Origin: Leifsonia aquatica H1aii
GTDB taxonomy: Bacteria > Actinomycetota > Actinomycetes > Actinomycetales > Microbacteriaceae
Reading direction: 5' to 3'
DNA: 64,000 bases
Assembly (NCBI RefSeq): GCF_000633535.1
Contig: NZ_AYMR01000006.1
Coordinates: 124,001 to 188,000, forward strand
Shown here: positions 39,268 through 47,225 of the stretch, piece after piece
Layout: each line of letters starts with the position of its first letter
Position numbering within the stretch: position 1 is the first letter of the stretch
Program-made: the position numbers and the translations under genes
The notes under the pieces: model-generated
The model's database searches: none
Seen by the model: the letters and a program-made list of their open reading frames with translations, nothing else
Told to the model about the DNA's origin: nothing

Positions 39268-39353
39268 CGCCGCCAATCGTCGACTTCCGTGTGTGAAACT
39301 ATCCGGTATCCACGCCCGGGCGACGGCCCGGTCCGATCCCGGAGGGGGCGACG

Positions 39354-40667
39354 ATGACGTCCGCAGCGAGTGACGGAGGCACGGTGGCGCACCGCGTCCT
39401 CCCTCGGCCCGAGGCGCCGAGCGCGCGGCAGGCCGCACTGATCGACCGCGAGGAGGCGCACACCGCGCACAACTACCACCCGCTTCCGGTCGTCGTCGCC
39501 GAGGGCGATGGCGCCTGGGTGACGGACGTGGACGGGCGGCGCTACCTGGACTGCCTCGCCGCCTACTCCGCCGTGAACTTCGGGCACTCCCACCCGGTGC
39601 TGCTGGACGCCGCCCGCGCACAGCTCGATCGCATCACGCTGACGAGCCGGGCCTTCCACAACGATCAGCTCGGGCCGTTCGTCGACGAGCTCGCAGCGTT
39701 GGCGGGCAAGGACATGGTGCTCCCGATGAACACCGGAGCCGAGGCCGTCGAGTCCGCCATCAAGGTGGCGCGGGCGTGGGGGTACCGGGTGAAGGGGGTG
39801 CCGGACGGCGCGGCGAACATCATCGTGATGGCGGGCAACTTCCACGGCCGGACCACCACCATCGTGTCGTTCTCGGACGACCCGGACGCCCGCGACGGGT
39901 TCGGGCCCTACACACCCGGCTTCCGCACCGTCCCCTACGGCGACGCCGCGGCTCTGGCCGCTGCCGTCGACGACGACACCGTCGCCGTCCTGGTGGAGCC
40001 CATCCAGGGCGAGGCCGGGATCGTGGTCCCGCCGGCCGGGTTCCTGCCCGCGGTGCGCGCGCTGTGCGACGAGCGGCGGATCCTGTTCGTCGCGGACGAG
40101 ATCCAGTCCGGGCTGGGGCGCACCGGGGCCACCTTCTCCTGCGACCTGGTCGGGGTCGTGCCGGACGTCTATCTGCTCGGTAAGGCGCTCGGCGGCGGGA
40201 TCGTGCCCGTCTCTGCCGTCGTCGCCGACCGCGAGGTGCTGGGCGTGCTGCGCCCGGGCGAGCACGGCTCGACGTTCGGGGGCAACCCTCTGGCGGCCGC
40301 CGTGGGCCGGGCCGTCGTCGCTCTGCTCGCGACGGGGGAGCCGCAGGAACGCGCCCGCCTGCTCGGTTCGCGCCTCCATGCCGGATTGTCGCGCCTGATC
40401 GGGCGCGGTGTGCTCGCCGTCCGGGGAGCCGGGCTGTGGGCCGGCGTCGACATCGATCCGGCGCTGGCGACGGGCCGCGAGGTGTGCGAACTGCTGCTGC
40501 AGCGCGGTGTGCTCGCCAAGGACACGCACGGGTCGACCATCCGGTTGGCGCCTCCCCTCGTCATCGACCCGGCCGACCTGGACTGGGCTGTCGAACAGCT
40601 GGAGTTCGTGTTGCAGGATCTCGCGGCGAAGGCCGCCGCGATGCCCTCATCAAATATATTGAAATAA
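39354..40667 (+). CDS. rocD: Ornithine aminotransferase
   Basis: RocD moves the delta-amino group of ornithine to 2-oxoglutarate, giving glutamate semialdehyde. The 437-residue class-III aminotransferase has the PLP lysine Lys277 (LLGKALGGG), MNTGAEAVESAIKVAR at about 125-140, NFHGRTT at about 162-168 and the cofactor Asp in FVADEIQSGLGRTG. A strong ribosome site (GGAGGGGG) precedes the ATG at 39354. It is divergent from an Lrp-type regulator. Its product feeds the P5C dehydrogenase part of PutA. The last ten codons are notably AT-rich and overlap the promoter of the next operon. Confidence 0.92.
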   Translation: MTSAASDGGTVAHRVLPRPEAPSARQAALIDREEAHTAHNYHPLPVVVAEGDGAWVTDVDGRRYLDCLAAYSAVNFGHSHPVLLDAARAQLDRITLTSRAFHNDQLGPFVDELAALAGKDMVLPMNTGAEAVESAIKVARAWGYRVKGVPDGAANIIVMAGNFHGRTTTIVSFSDDPDARDGFGPYTPGFRTVPYGDAAALAAAVDDDTVAVLVEPIQGEAGIVVPPAGFLPAVRALCDERRILFVADEIQSGLGRTGATFSCDLVGVVPDVYLLGKALGGGIVPVSAVVADREVLGVLRPGEHGSTFGGNPLAAAVGRAVVALLATGEPQERARLLGSRLHAGLSRLIGRGVLAVRGAGLWAGVDIDPALATGREVCELLLQRGVLAKDTHGSTIRLAPPLVIDPADLDWAVEQLEFVLQDLAAKAAAMPSSNILK

Positions 40668-40687
40668 ACATTCTGCCTCGCTACCTT
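40659..40687 (+). promoter_or_regulatory. Promoter of the WXG-like four-gene operon
   Basis: TTGAAA (40659-40664) and TACCTT (40682-40687) are 17 bases apart, in a conspicuously AT-rich stretch at the 3' end of rocD. The start codon of the next gene follows the -10 box by 6 bases, predicting a leaderless mRNA. Confidence 0.7.
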
Positions 40688-40693
40688 CGAGGC

Positions 40694-40960
40694 ATGTCTG
40701 TGATGGGGGTGGACACCGACGCGGTTGCGGCGGGTGTCAGAAGATTCCAGGGGTTTCCCGACGGGCCGGCCGTGCTCGAGCTGGTCGTGTCGGGAGAAGT
40801 GCGCGGCGCCGTCGCGACGTTCGCGACCGCCTGGGGGCGGTCGGACGGGCTCATCGGGTCCGATGTGGCGGAGTTCGCCGCACGGCTGGGGCGGGCGGGG
40901 CGGCTGTTCGCCGAGGCGGAGGAGGCGCTGACCGAGCGCGGTCGGCGTGAGGCGGCATGA
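40694..40960 (+). CDS. Small helical protein, probable WXG/EspC-like partner
   Basis: An 88-residue, all-helical acidic protein with two predicted helices separated near residue 47-52 (TAWGRSDG). Size, helix-turn-helix-hairpin layout and position suggest a type VII secretion partner of the ESAT-6/EspC kind, although the canonical WXG triplet is not present. No signal peptide. ATG 40694 is fixed by the promoter 6 bases upstream; longer in-frame options lie inside rocD. Its last 4 bases (ATGA) overlap the hydrolase gene. Function unknown. Confidence 0.72.
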   Translation: MSVMGVDTDAVAAGVRRFQGFPDGPAVLELVVSGEVRGAVATFATAWGRSDGLIGSDVAEFAARLGRAGRLFAEAEEALTERGRREAA

Positions 40961-42807
40961 TGGCCGAGCTGGGGGAGACCACCGACCCGGGTCGTCTGGT
41001 CTACGGCGACCCGAGTGCGGTGCGTGAGCAGTCCGGGCGCTGGGAGGCGCACGCGAGGACGGTGGACGGCGCGGCGACCGAGCATCGTGCGGCGACGATC
41101 GAGCCCTGGCGGGGAGCCGGAGCGACCGCCTTCGAGTCGGCGCGCGGGCGTCACCTGTCCCGCGCGATCGCGGCCTCCTCCGCCTACCGTCAAGCGGCGT
41201 CCGTACTGGCGGCGCACGCCGACGAGATCGAGAACGGGCGGCGCATCGCCGAGAAGGCCGTTCGAGAATGGGAGCGCGCTGAGGGCGTGACGGCGACCGC
41301 CCGCCGCGCCTACGAGGCCGAGCAGTCGCGCAACCGGGCCGCGCCCTTCGCGCTGCCGGTCCCCACCGTCTTCGTCGATCCCGGCACGGCGATCCGCGAC
41401 AACGCGGAGGCCCTGCTAGCGGACGCCCGTGACGCCGTCCGGACGAGCGGAGCCGACGCCGCCCGTGCTCTCCGCGCGCTCGCCGACCGCGCCGTCACCG
41501 GCTCCGTGTTCGCGGCGGCGGGTCTTCCCACGACGGTGGCGGAGGTGATGGCGCGTGCCGACGAGGAGCACCTGCTCCGCGACCTCCGGCTCCTGTCCGG
41601 TCCCGCGCTCGCCGCCTATGCCGCCGCCCATCCCGATCTGCTCGACCGCCTCCTCGCGCTCGGGCCCGCGCGCATCGCCCCCTGGTGGCGGGGTCTGGAC
41701 GACGCGACGCGCGAGCGGGTGGCCCGCGGCATCCCGCGCGTCATCGGCAATCTGGACGGTGTCGACGCCCGGACCCGATCCGCGGTGAACGCGCGGCTGC
41801 TGACGGATGACATCGCCGCGGCGGAGGATCGGATCCGTAACGCGGAGAAGCTCCTCGGCAGTCCTGATGCCGGCACCCGCGCGTCCGCACGGGCGCTGAT
41901 CGACCGTGACGAGAAGCTGCTCGCCCAGCTGCGCGCCATCCGCACCGCGTTCGGCGCCGGCCCGGGCGGCACGCCGCCCCACCAGCTGTACGCGTATCAC
42001 CCCGGCGATCGCACCATGGTGGCCCTCAGCACCGGCCTCATCGACGACGCGGAGCACGTGAGCCTGATCGTGCCCGGCATGGGCACGACGGCGGGTGATG
42101 TGGGGAGGTACACGGCTGCGGCTGCGAGCCTGAGGGACCTTCAGGCTCGCTTGTCGGGTGGTGATGCCTCGGCGCTCGCCGTGGTCGCCTGGCTCGACTA
42201 TGCGCCGCCGGGCGGAGCAGACCTTCCGGGAGTGCTGCAGAACGATCTCGCCGAAGTGGGCGCGGACCGGCTCGTCCACACCATGCAGGGTCTGCAGGCG
42301 ATCAACGAGTGGACGGCACAGTCTCCCCGGCTGTCGGTCGTCGCCCACTCCTACGGGACGAACGTCGCGGCCATCGCGCTCTCGCGGCCGGATGCCGGAG
42401 CGGGAAACCTCGTCATGCTCGGATCCGCCGGCGTGTCCGGTGTTCCCGTCGCCGGTGCGCTCAACGTCCCGCTCGGCCAGGTCTTCGCCACGCAGGGCAC
42501 CAGCGACGAGTGGGCCCCGCTCGGGCAGCTGCTCTCCGGCCGGACCGACCCGACCTCCCCCGGGTACGGAGCGCGCGTGTTCACCTCGGAGGGCACGACC
42601 ATCGACGGTCGCGATCTCGCCGGGGTGACCGGCCACGGCCCGATCGGGACAGAGGAGGCGCCGAGCTACCTCAACGGGTTGACGGCGTCGCAGTATGCGA
42701 CCGCACTCGCGACGATGGGACGCGGCGACGAACTCGCGCAGGCGGGAAGCCCCGATGACCGGTTCGGCTGGCGTACGGAGGAGCGGATCCGGAAGTGGGG
42801 CCGATGA
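40957..42807 (+). CDS. Alpha/beta hydrolase (DUF1023) with N-terminal WXG-like domain
   Basis: A 616-residue protein. Residues about 10-130 form a helical WXG100-like segment (EPWRGAGATAFESARG, with W51-R-G53 at the turn). Residues about 225-270 hold a family-typical APWWRGLDDATRERVARGIP. Residues about 340-560 are the DUF1023 alpha/beta-hydrolase domain, with nucleophile Ser465 in VVAHSYGT and a late His in VTGHGP. There is no classical signal peptide; export by a type VII system through the N-terminal segment is an inference. It starts at ATGATG, overlapping the previous stop by 4 bases, and overlaps the next gene by 4 bases, so it is tightly coupled to both. Its substrate (ester, lipid or peptide) is unknown. 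Confidence 0.85.
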   Translation: MMAELGETTDPGRLVYGDPSAVREQSGRWEAHARTVDGAATEHRAATIEPWRGAGATAFESARGRHLSRAIAASSAYRQAASVLAAHADEIENGRRIAEKAVREWERAEGVTATARRAYEAEQSRNRAAPFALPVPTVFVDPGTAIRDNAEALLADARDAVRTSGADAARALRALADRAVTGSVFAAAGLPTTVAEVMARADEEHLLRDLRLLSGPALAAYAAAHPDLLDRLLALGPARIAPWWRGLDDATRERVARGIPRVIGNLDGVDARTRSAVNARLLTDDIAAAEDRIRNAEKLLGSPDAGTRASARALIDRDEKLLAQLRAIRTAFGAGPGGTPPHQLYAYHPGDRTMVALSTGLIDDAEHVSLIVPGMGTTAGDVGRYTAAAASLRDLQARLSGGDASALAVVAWLDYAPPGGADLPGVLQNDLAEVGADRLVHTMQGLQAINEWTAQSPRLSVVAHSYGTNVAAIALSRPDAGAGNLVMLGSAGVSGVPVAGALNVPLGQVFATQGTSDEWAPLGQLLSGRTDPTSPGYGARVFTSEGTTIDGRDLAGVTGHGPIGTEEAPSYLNGLTASQYATALATMGRGDELAQAGSPDDRFGWRTEERIRKWGR

Positions 42808-43325
42808 GGGCGCGGAGTGTTCGGGCGGTGCTCGTCACGGCAATCGTGGCGGGTCTTCTGTCGAGTTGTTCGGGACCAATCGAATCCGGAGGGAGTGCGG
42901 AAATGAGGCATGACAATGCGCGAGAAGAGATTGATGAGATCTACGAGCAGACGCTCGAACTCGTCGGCGCCGGGTGGAGTCCGCCCTCGTCGGCCGAATG
43001 GCGAGGGTGCGCCATTCTCGAAAGCGCAAAGGACAACGAGACCTGGGCGCGTTTCACCCAGCGGTTCGGGCTGCTCGATGAGCCGCCGACGAGGATCGCA
43101 GAGAAAGTGGCCGACCTGTGGACGCGGCTCGGATACCCCACGAAGGTGGTCTCCGACGATCGGATGACGCCGCCGAGGGAGGTCGTCTCGTATCCGCCGT
43201 ACCTGACCGGCACCACGACGGACGGGTTCGGCATCGTCTTCACGGTCGGAGAGGGATATGCGGACTTCACCGGCAACTCGCGCTGCGTTCCCATGGATCC
43301 CGACCTCGACTGGTACCCCTCATGA
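42804..43325 (+). CDS. Predicted lipoprotein of the WXG-like operon
   Basis: A 173-residue protein with a lipoprotein signal peptide (RARSVR, hydrophobic stretch, lipobox LSSC with Cys22). The mature part is soluble and has Trp/Cys features (SAEWRGCAIL and a late cysteine in SRCVP) reminiscent of LppA/DUF4853-type actinobacterial lipoproteins; that assignment is tentative. The start ATGA overlaps the hydrolase stop, and the end overlaps the WXG100 start. The gene is visibly less GC-rich than its neighbours, with several A/T-ending codons. A cell-surface partner or immunity protein for the hydrolase is a reasonable guess but unproven. Confidence 0.8.
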   Translation: MRARSVRAVLVTAIVAGLLSSCSGPIESGGSAEMRHDNAREEIDEIYEQTLELVGAGWSPPSSAEWRGCAILESAKDNETWARFTQRFGLLDEPPTRIAEKVADLWTRLGYPTKVVSDDRMTPPREVVSYPPYLTGTTTDGFGIVFTVGEGYADFTGNSRCVPMDPDLDWYPS

Positions 43326-43609
43326 CCGAGTTCCAGGTGGATCCTGATGAGCTCGACGCGCTCGCGGGGGAGCTGCGGCGGCGCAGTGAGCGGCTCGCGG
43401 AGGGGCGTGAGGGCGTCGGGACGACGGCGCGCACGGTCGCCGAGCGCTGGTCGGGAGAGGCGCAGGAACGGTTCGTCGGCGCGCACACCCAGTGGGACCG
43501 GCAGCACCGCGCGCAGGTCGAAGCGCTCGTCGCGGCGGCGGAGTACGCCGAGGAGGCCGCGTCCACCTACCGCGAGGTGGACCGCGCGATCGCGGAGATG
43601 TTCAGCTGA
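43322..43609 (+). CDS. WXG100-family protein
   Basis: A 95-residue helical hairpin with the canonical motif W43-S-G45 (ERWSGEAQERF) and a C-terminal Y83-REV-D87, matching the YxxxD/E export signal of actinobacterial type VII substrates. FQVDPDELDALAGELR is a typical first helix. It overlaps the lipoprotein stop by 4 bases and ends the four-gene operon. In the family such proteins are secreted as dimers or fused to effectors. No EccC ATPase or other ESX core gene is in the window, so export would depend on machinery elsewhere. Confidence 0.88.
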   Translation: MTEFQVDPDELDALAGELRRRSERLAEGREGVGTTARTVAERWSGEAQERFVGAHTQWDRQHRAQVEALVAAAEYAEEAASTYREVDRAIAEMFS

Positions 43610-43672
43610 GCGCGGAGAGGTTCGGGTCGCCGCGGCCTCCCGCACAGCGCGACGCGGTGGGAGCATGTCGGC

Positions 43673-45154
43673 ATGAGTGACACCAGGGATGTGAAGCCGG
43701 CGCCCCGGCCCGACGATCGGGAGAGCCACGGGTTCTTCGGGCAGCCGCGAGCGCTGGCCAACATCTTCGGGGTGGAGATGTGGGAGCGGTTCTCCTTCTA
43801 CGGGATGCAGGGCATCCTGCTCATCTACCTCTACTACTCCGCGACGAAAGGCGGCCTCGGACTCGATCAGGCGACCGCAGCGGGAATTGTCGGTGCCTAC
43901 GGCGGCGCCGTCTACCTGTCGACGATCCTCGGCGCCTGGCTGGCCGATCGTCTCTTCGGATCAGAACGGGTGCTGTTCTGGAGCGCGGTCGTCATCATGG
44001 CGGGGCACATCGCACTTGCGCTCCTTCCCGGGTTCGCCGGGGTGATCGTCGGCCTGATCTTCGTCGCGGTCGGCAGCGGCGGGCTGAAAGCCAACGCGAC
44101 GCGGATCGTCGGGACGCTGTACGGCGAGCACGACTCGAGGCGCGACGCCGGCTTCTCCCTCTTCTACCTCGGGATCAACCTGGGCGGCTTCCTCGGCCCC
44201 CTTCTCACCGGGCTGCTGCAGTCCACCCTCGGCTTCCACTACGGGTTCGCGCTCGCCGCACTCGGGATGGCGATCGGCCTCATCCAGTACTCGATCGGGC
44301 GCAAGCGGCTCCCCGACGAGGCCCGCGCCGTCCCGAACCCGCTGCCGGCGAAACGGTACCCGCTGGTCATCGGCGTCGCCGTCGCCGCCCTGGTGATCGT
44401 GCTCGCGCTTGTGCTCACCGGGGTGATCAACGCTCAGAACCTCGCGCTGGTCGTGATCGTCGTGACCATCGCCGCAGCCATCGCCTACTTCGCCGTGATC
44501 CTGTCGTCGCGTCTGGTCGGCGGCGAGGAGCGCAGCCGCATCCTCGCGTTCATCCCGCTCTTCATCACCAACGCGGCGTTCTGGTCGCTCTACCAGCAGC
44601 AGTTCACGGTGCTGACGATCTACTCCGATGAGCGACTCGACCGCAACCTGTTCGGCTGGGAGTTCCCGGTCTCGTGGGTGCAGTCCATCAACCCGATCTT
44701 CATCATCATCCTCTCCGGGGTCTTCGCCGCGATCTGGACGAAATGGGGCGACAAGCAGCCGTCGACCCCGCTGAAGTTCGCGGCGGGGACCATCCTGATG
44801 GGCCTGACGTTCTGGCTGTTCCTGTTCTGGGCGGGAGGAGGCAAGAACAGCACGCCACTGCTGGCGATTATTGGCATCCTGCTCGCGTTCACGGTGGCCG
44901 AGCTCCTGATCTCCCCGGTCGGGCTCTCCGCCTCCACCAAGCTGGCGCCGCACGCCTTCCAGGCCCAGATGGTCGCCCTCTACTTCCTCTCCGTCGCCCT
45001 CGGGACGGCGATGGCCGGCCAGCTCGCCAAGCTGTACACGCCCGAGACGGAGGGCGTCTACTTCGGGATCATCGGGGCCGTCGCGGTCGGGGTCGGCGTC
45101 GTCCTCGTGCTGCTCAGCCCCTGGGTGCTGCGCATGATGCGCGGGGTGCGCTGA
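43673..45154 (+). CDS. POT-family peptide transporter (DtpT-like)
   Basis: A 493-residue MFS protein of the proton-coupled oligopeptide family with about 14 hydrophobic helices. Helix 1 carries VEMWERFSFYGMQGIL, a match to the ExxERFxYY proton/peptide motif, and GTLYGEHDSRRDAGFSLFYLGINLGGFLGP is the PTR2 signature region. It imports di- and tripeptides with protons. The start 43673 has GGGAG 11 bases upstream. It lies 63 bases after the WXG100 gene with no clear terminator between; a functional link is not evident. Confidence 0.9.
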   Translation: MSDTRDVKPAPRPDDRESHGFFGQPRALANIFGVEMWERFSFYGMQGILLIYLYYSATKGGLGLDQATAAGIVGAYGGAVYLSTILGAWLADRLFGSERVLFWSAVVIMAGHIALALLPGFAGVIVGLIFVAVGSGGLKANATRIVGTLYGEHDSRRDAGFSLFYLGINLGGFLGPLLTGLLQSTLGFHYGFALAALGMAIGLIQYSIGRKRLPDEARAVPNPLPAKRYPLVIGVAVAALVIVLALVLTGVINAQNLALVVIVVTIAAAIAYFAVILSSRLVGGEERSRILAFIPLFITNAAFWSLYQQQFTVLTIYSDERLDRNLFGWEFPVSWVQSINPIFIIILSGVFAAIWTKWGDKQPSTPLKFAAGTILMGLTFWLFLFWAGGGKNSTPLLAIIGILLAFTVAELLISPVGLSASTKLAPHAFQAQMVALYFLSVALGTAMAGQLAKLYTPETEGVYFGIIGAVAVGVGVVLVLLSPWVLRMMRGVR

Positions 45155-45249
45155 GGTCGCCGTCAGGGAACCGCACGGATCGCGGCGCCACCCGCACGGG
45201 AACCGTCAGGGCCGGACAACGGGATGCGCCCACCGCGTAGACCGGAGGC

Positions 45250-45738
45250 ATGACCCTCACCCGCCTCCTCCCCACCCTCCGGTGCAGCATCCCCGAACCG
45301 CTCGACCCGACCCGCTGGCCGGCGCACACGCACCCGACCACCACGGATGTGGTCATCGCTGGCGTCTCGCTCCTGCGCCTCGCGGACTGGTGCACGACGC
45401 CGTGCGTGCACACCGATGACGACACGGCCGCCGTGGTGACCCGGGTCACGGCGGTGCGCCGCCACGTGGGCGGCGGACTCGACATCGACCTCGACGCCGA
45501 CCTCGGTGGAATCGCCGCCGAGACGTCCCAGGCGCGGCTGATCGGGCGGGCCACCCCGGCGCCGTTGTGCGCCGTCCACGCGGGGCCGCGGCTGATGGAC
45601 CTGCCCTCCGACCTGCAGGCGGGCGACCTGGTCGCGCTGCCCGCGCATGGCCGCATCACGCTGGGCCAGGTGGATCCTCACCGGCGCGATCACGGCACTC
45701 CCTCGGCGGCCGACCCCATCGGGCGCTGCGGGCGCTGA
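45250..45738 (+). CDS. Hypothetical protein
   Basis: A 162-residue soluble protein of unknown function. It begins with SIPEPLDPTRWPAHTHPTTTDVVIAGVSL and has a Cys pair (WCTTPCVHT) near residues 48-52, then an alternating hydrophobic beta-like middle and an Arg/His-rich tail. Similar small proteins appear only in this bacterial family as far as I recall. GGAGG lies directly before the ATG and TAGACC 6 bases before it is a weak -10 match. Good codon usage and a clear start support a real gene. Confidence 0.62.
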   Translation: MTLTRLLPTLRCSIPEPLDPTRWPAHTHPTTTDVVIAGVSLLRLADWCTTPCVHTDDDTAAVVTRVTAVRRHVGGGLDIDLDADLGGIAAETSQARLIGRATPAPLCAVHAGPRLMDLPSDLQAGDLVALPAHGRITLGQVDPHRRDHGTPSAADPIGRCGR

Positions 45739-45809
45739 ACAACGGTCTGCCCCCCTCCGACATCGCTTCGACAGATCGAGCCGCCCGTATTCAGCAGTAT
45801 CCTTGATGA

Positions 45810-46679
45810 ATGGAACTGCGTCAGCTCGAGCACTTCGTCACGGTCGCGGAAGAGCGGCACTTCACCCGGGCCGCCGAGCTGCTGCAGATCTCGCAGTCGG
45901 GGCTCTCCGCCTCCATCCGCTCGCTGGAGCAGGAACTGGGCACCTCCCTCTTCGTCCGCAGCACCCGCCGGGTCGAGCTCACCACCGCCGGTCAGGCCCT
46001 CCTCGCGGACTCGGTCCGCACGCTCGCCAGCGCTGCGGCCGCCCGGGACGCCGTCGCCGCCGTGCGCGGACTGCAGCGCGGCCGGCTGACCGTCGGAGCC
46101 GAGCCGTGCCTCGGCTCGGTGGACCTCCCGGCCGAGCTGGCCGCCTTCCGCACCGCCAACCCCGGCGTCGAAGTGCGGCTGCGTCAGACCGGCTCCGTGG
46201 AGCTGGTGGACGCGGTCGCCAACGGGCAGGTCGACGTCGCGCTGGTGGTCGACACCGGCCACACGCCCGCCGGCGTGCGGCTGCGCCGTCTGAGTACACA
46301 GGACCTGCTCGTGCTGTGCCACCCGGACCACCGCTACTCCGGCGAGGAGAGCCTGCGGATCGAGAGTCTGCGCGACGAGACCATGATCGGCTTCCAGGAG
46401 GGCTGGGGTGCGCAGGCGCTCACCCGCCGGGCCTTCGCGGCGGCAGGACTGGACTACCGCCCGGCGATGGAGGTCAACGACGTCCACCCGCTGCTCGACC
46501 TGGTCGGCTACGATCTGGGCGTCGCGGTCGTGCCGACCAGCTTCGCGCGCAAGCGCCCGGACCGGCTGCGGGCGGTCCCGTTGGCCGGCGACGTGCCGAA
46601 GTGGACCGTGGCGGTGGCCGCCGCCGAGGAGCCGAGCCCCGCGGCGGCGGCGTTCCTGCGGCAGGTCAGCATCGTCTGA
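45810..46679 (+). CDS. LysR-family regulator
   Basis: A 289-residue LTTR with the N-terminal winged helix (MELRQLEHFVTVAEERHFTRAAELLQIS...LSASIRSLEQELG) and a periplasmic-binding-like co-inducer domain (about 90-285). TATCCT at 45798-45803 ends 6 bases before the ATG. Most LysR genes are divergent from a target; here both neighbours are on the same strand, so the target is unclear. The inverted repeat at 46716-46752 just downstream may instead control the next gene. Confidence 0.88.
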   Translation: MELRQLEHFVTVAEERHFTRAAELLQISQSGLSASIRSLEQELGTSLFVRSTRRVELTTAGQALLADSVRTLASAAAARDAVAAVRGLQRGRLTVGAEPCLGSVDLPAELAAFRTANPGVEVRLRQTGSVELVDAVANGQVDVALVVDTGHTPAGVRLRRLSTQDLLVLCHPDHRYSGEESLRIESLRDETMIGFQEGWGAQALTRRAFAAAGLDYRPAMEVNDVHPLLDLVGYDLGVAVVPTSFARKRPDRLRAVPLAGDVPKWTVAVAAAEEPSPAAAAFLRQVSIV

Positions 46680-46715
46680 CGCGGTCCTGGCACGCGTTCG
46701 CGGTCGCACGGAGCC

Positions 46716-46752
46716 TCCACCGATCGATGGCGAAGTCGGACCGATCGGTGGA
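46716..46752. promoter_or_regulatory. 11-bp inverted repeat before membrane protein gene
   Basis: TCCACCGATCG (46716-46726) and CGATCGGTGGA (46742-46752) are perfect inverted arms with a 15-base spacer, ending 34 bases before the start of the membrane protein gene. With no T-run it is unlikely to be the LysR terminator. It is a strong operator candidate, perhaps for the NarL-type regulator encoded in the same transcription unit. Confidence 0.55.
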
Positions 46753-46786
46753 TCCGTCGGAGGGCCCGCGTCGCGACGCTGGGACC

Positions 46787-47215
46787 ATGACTCCGACATC
46801 CACTCCCTCCTCCGTCCGTCCCGCCGCCCGGCGCGCCGCCTTCCGGCCGATCCTCGTCCTGCTCACCGCCTTCCTCGTGATCAGCGTCGCGATGGAGGCT
46901 GCGCTCATCGTCCAGAGCATGAACGGCGGCGACGTCGCGACCGCCGTCTGGATCCGCTGCTCCCTCGTGGCGGGAAGCGCGGCCGTGCTGCTGCTGATCG
47001 CGCTGTTCGCGGCGCGCGGCTCGCGATCGTCCTGGCTGCGGCTGCGGATCATCGCCCCGATCGTGGTGCTCGCCGTGATCGTCATCGTCGCCATCCCCGG
47101 CTTGCTCCCCGACTGGGTGCGCCTCGAACAGGCCGTCTGCGGCGCCCTCGTGCTCCCCGTCGCGATCCTGGCCCTTCTGCCGCGCATGCGTGCCCACTTC
47201 CCCTCGGGCGCGTAG
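46787..47215 (+). CDS. Four-helix membrane protein, unknown
   Basis: A 142-residue protein with four hydrophobic segments (about 20-42, 55-78, 86-106, 112-130) and short charged ends. No family recognised. Its TAG stop forms part of the TAGGGT -10 box of the following histidine kinase, so it is directly linked to the kinase/regulator pair. It may be a sensing accessory or a target of the pair. GGGACC precedes the ATG, with no strong ribosome site. Confidence 0.72.
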   Translation: MTPTSTPSSVRPAARRAAFRPILVLLTAFLVISVAMEAALIVQSMNGGDVATAVWIRCSLVAGSAAVLLLIALFAARGSRSSWLRLRIIAPIVVLAVIVIVAIPGLLPDWVRLEQAVCGALVLPVAILALLPRMRAHFPSGA

Positions 47216-47225
47216 GGTCGGCACC

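Noticed and set aside
40694-43609. A complete type VII secretion locus
   Set aside because: Only WXG-like proteins and a putative substrate are present; no EccB, EccC, EccD, EccE or mycosin gene occurs in the window.
45155-45249. Third copy of the palindromic intergenic element
   Set aside because: No CCGAGTACGC core or hairpin of that type is present in this gap.
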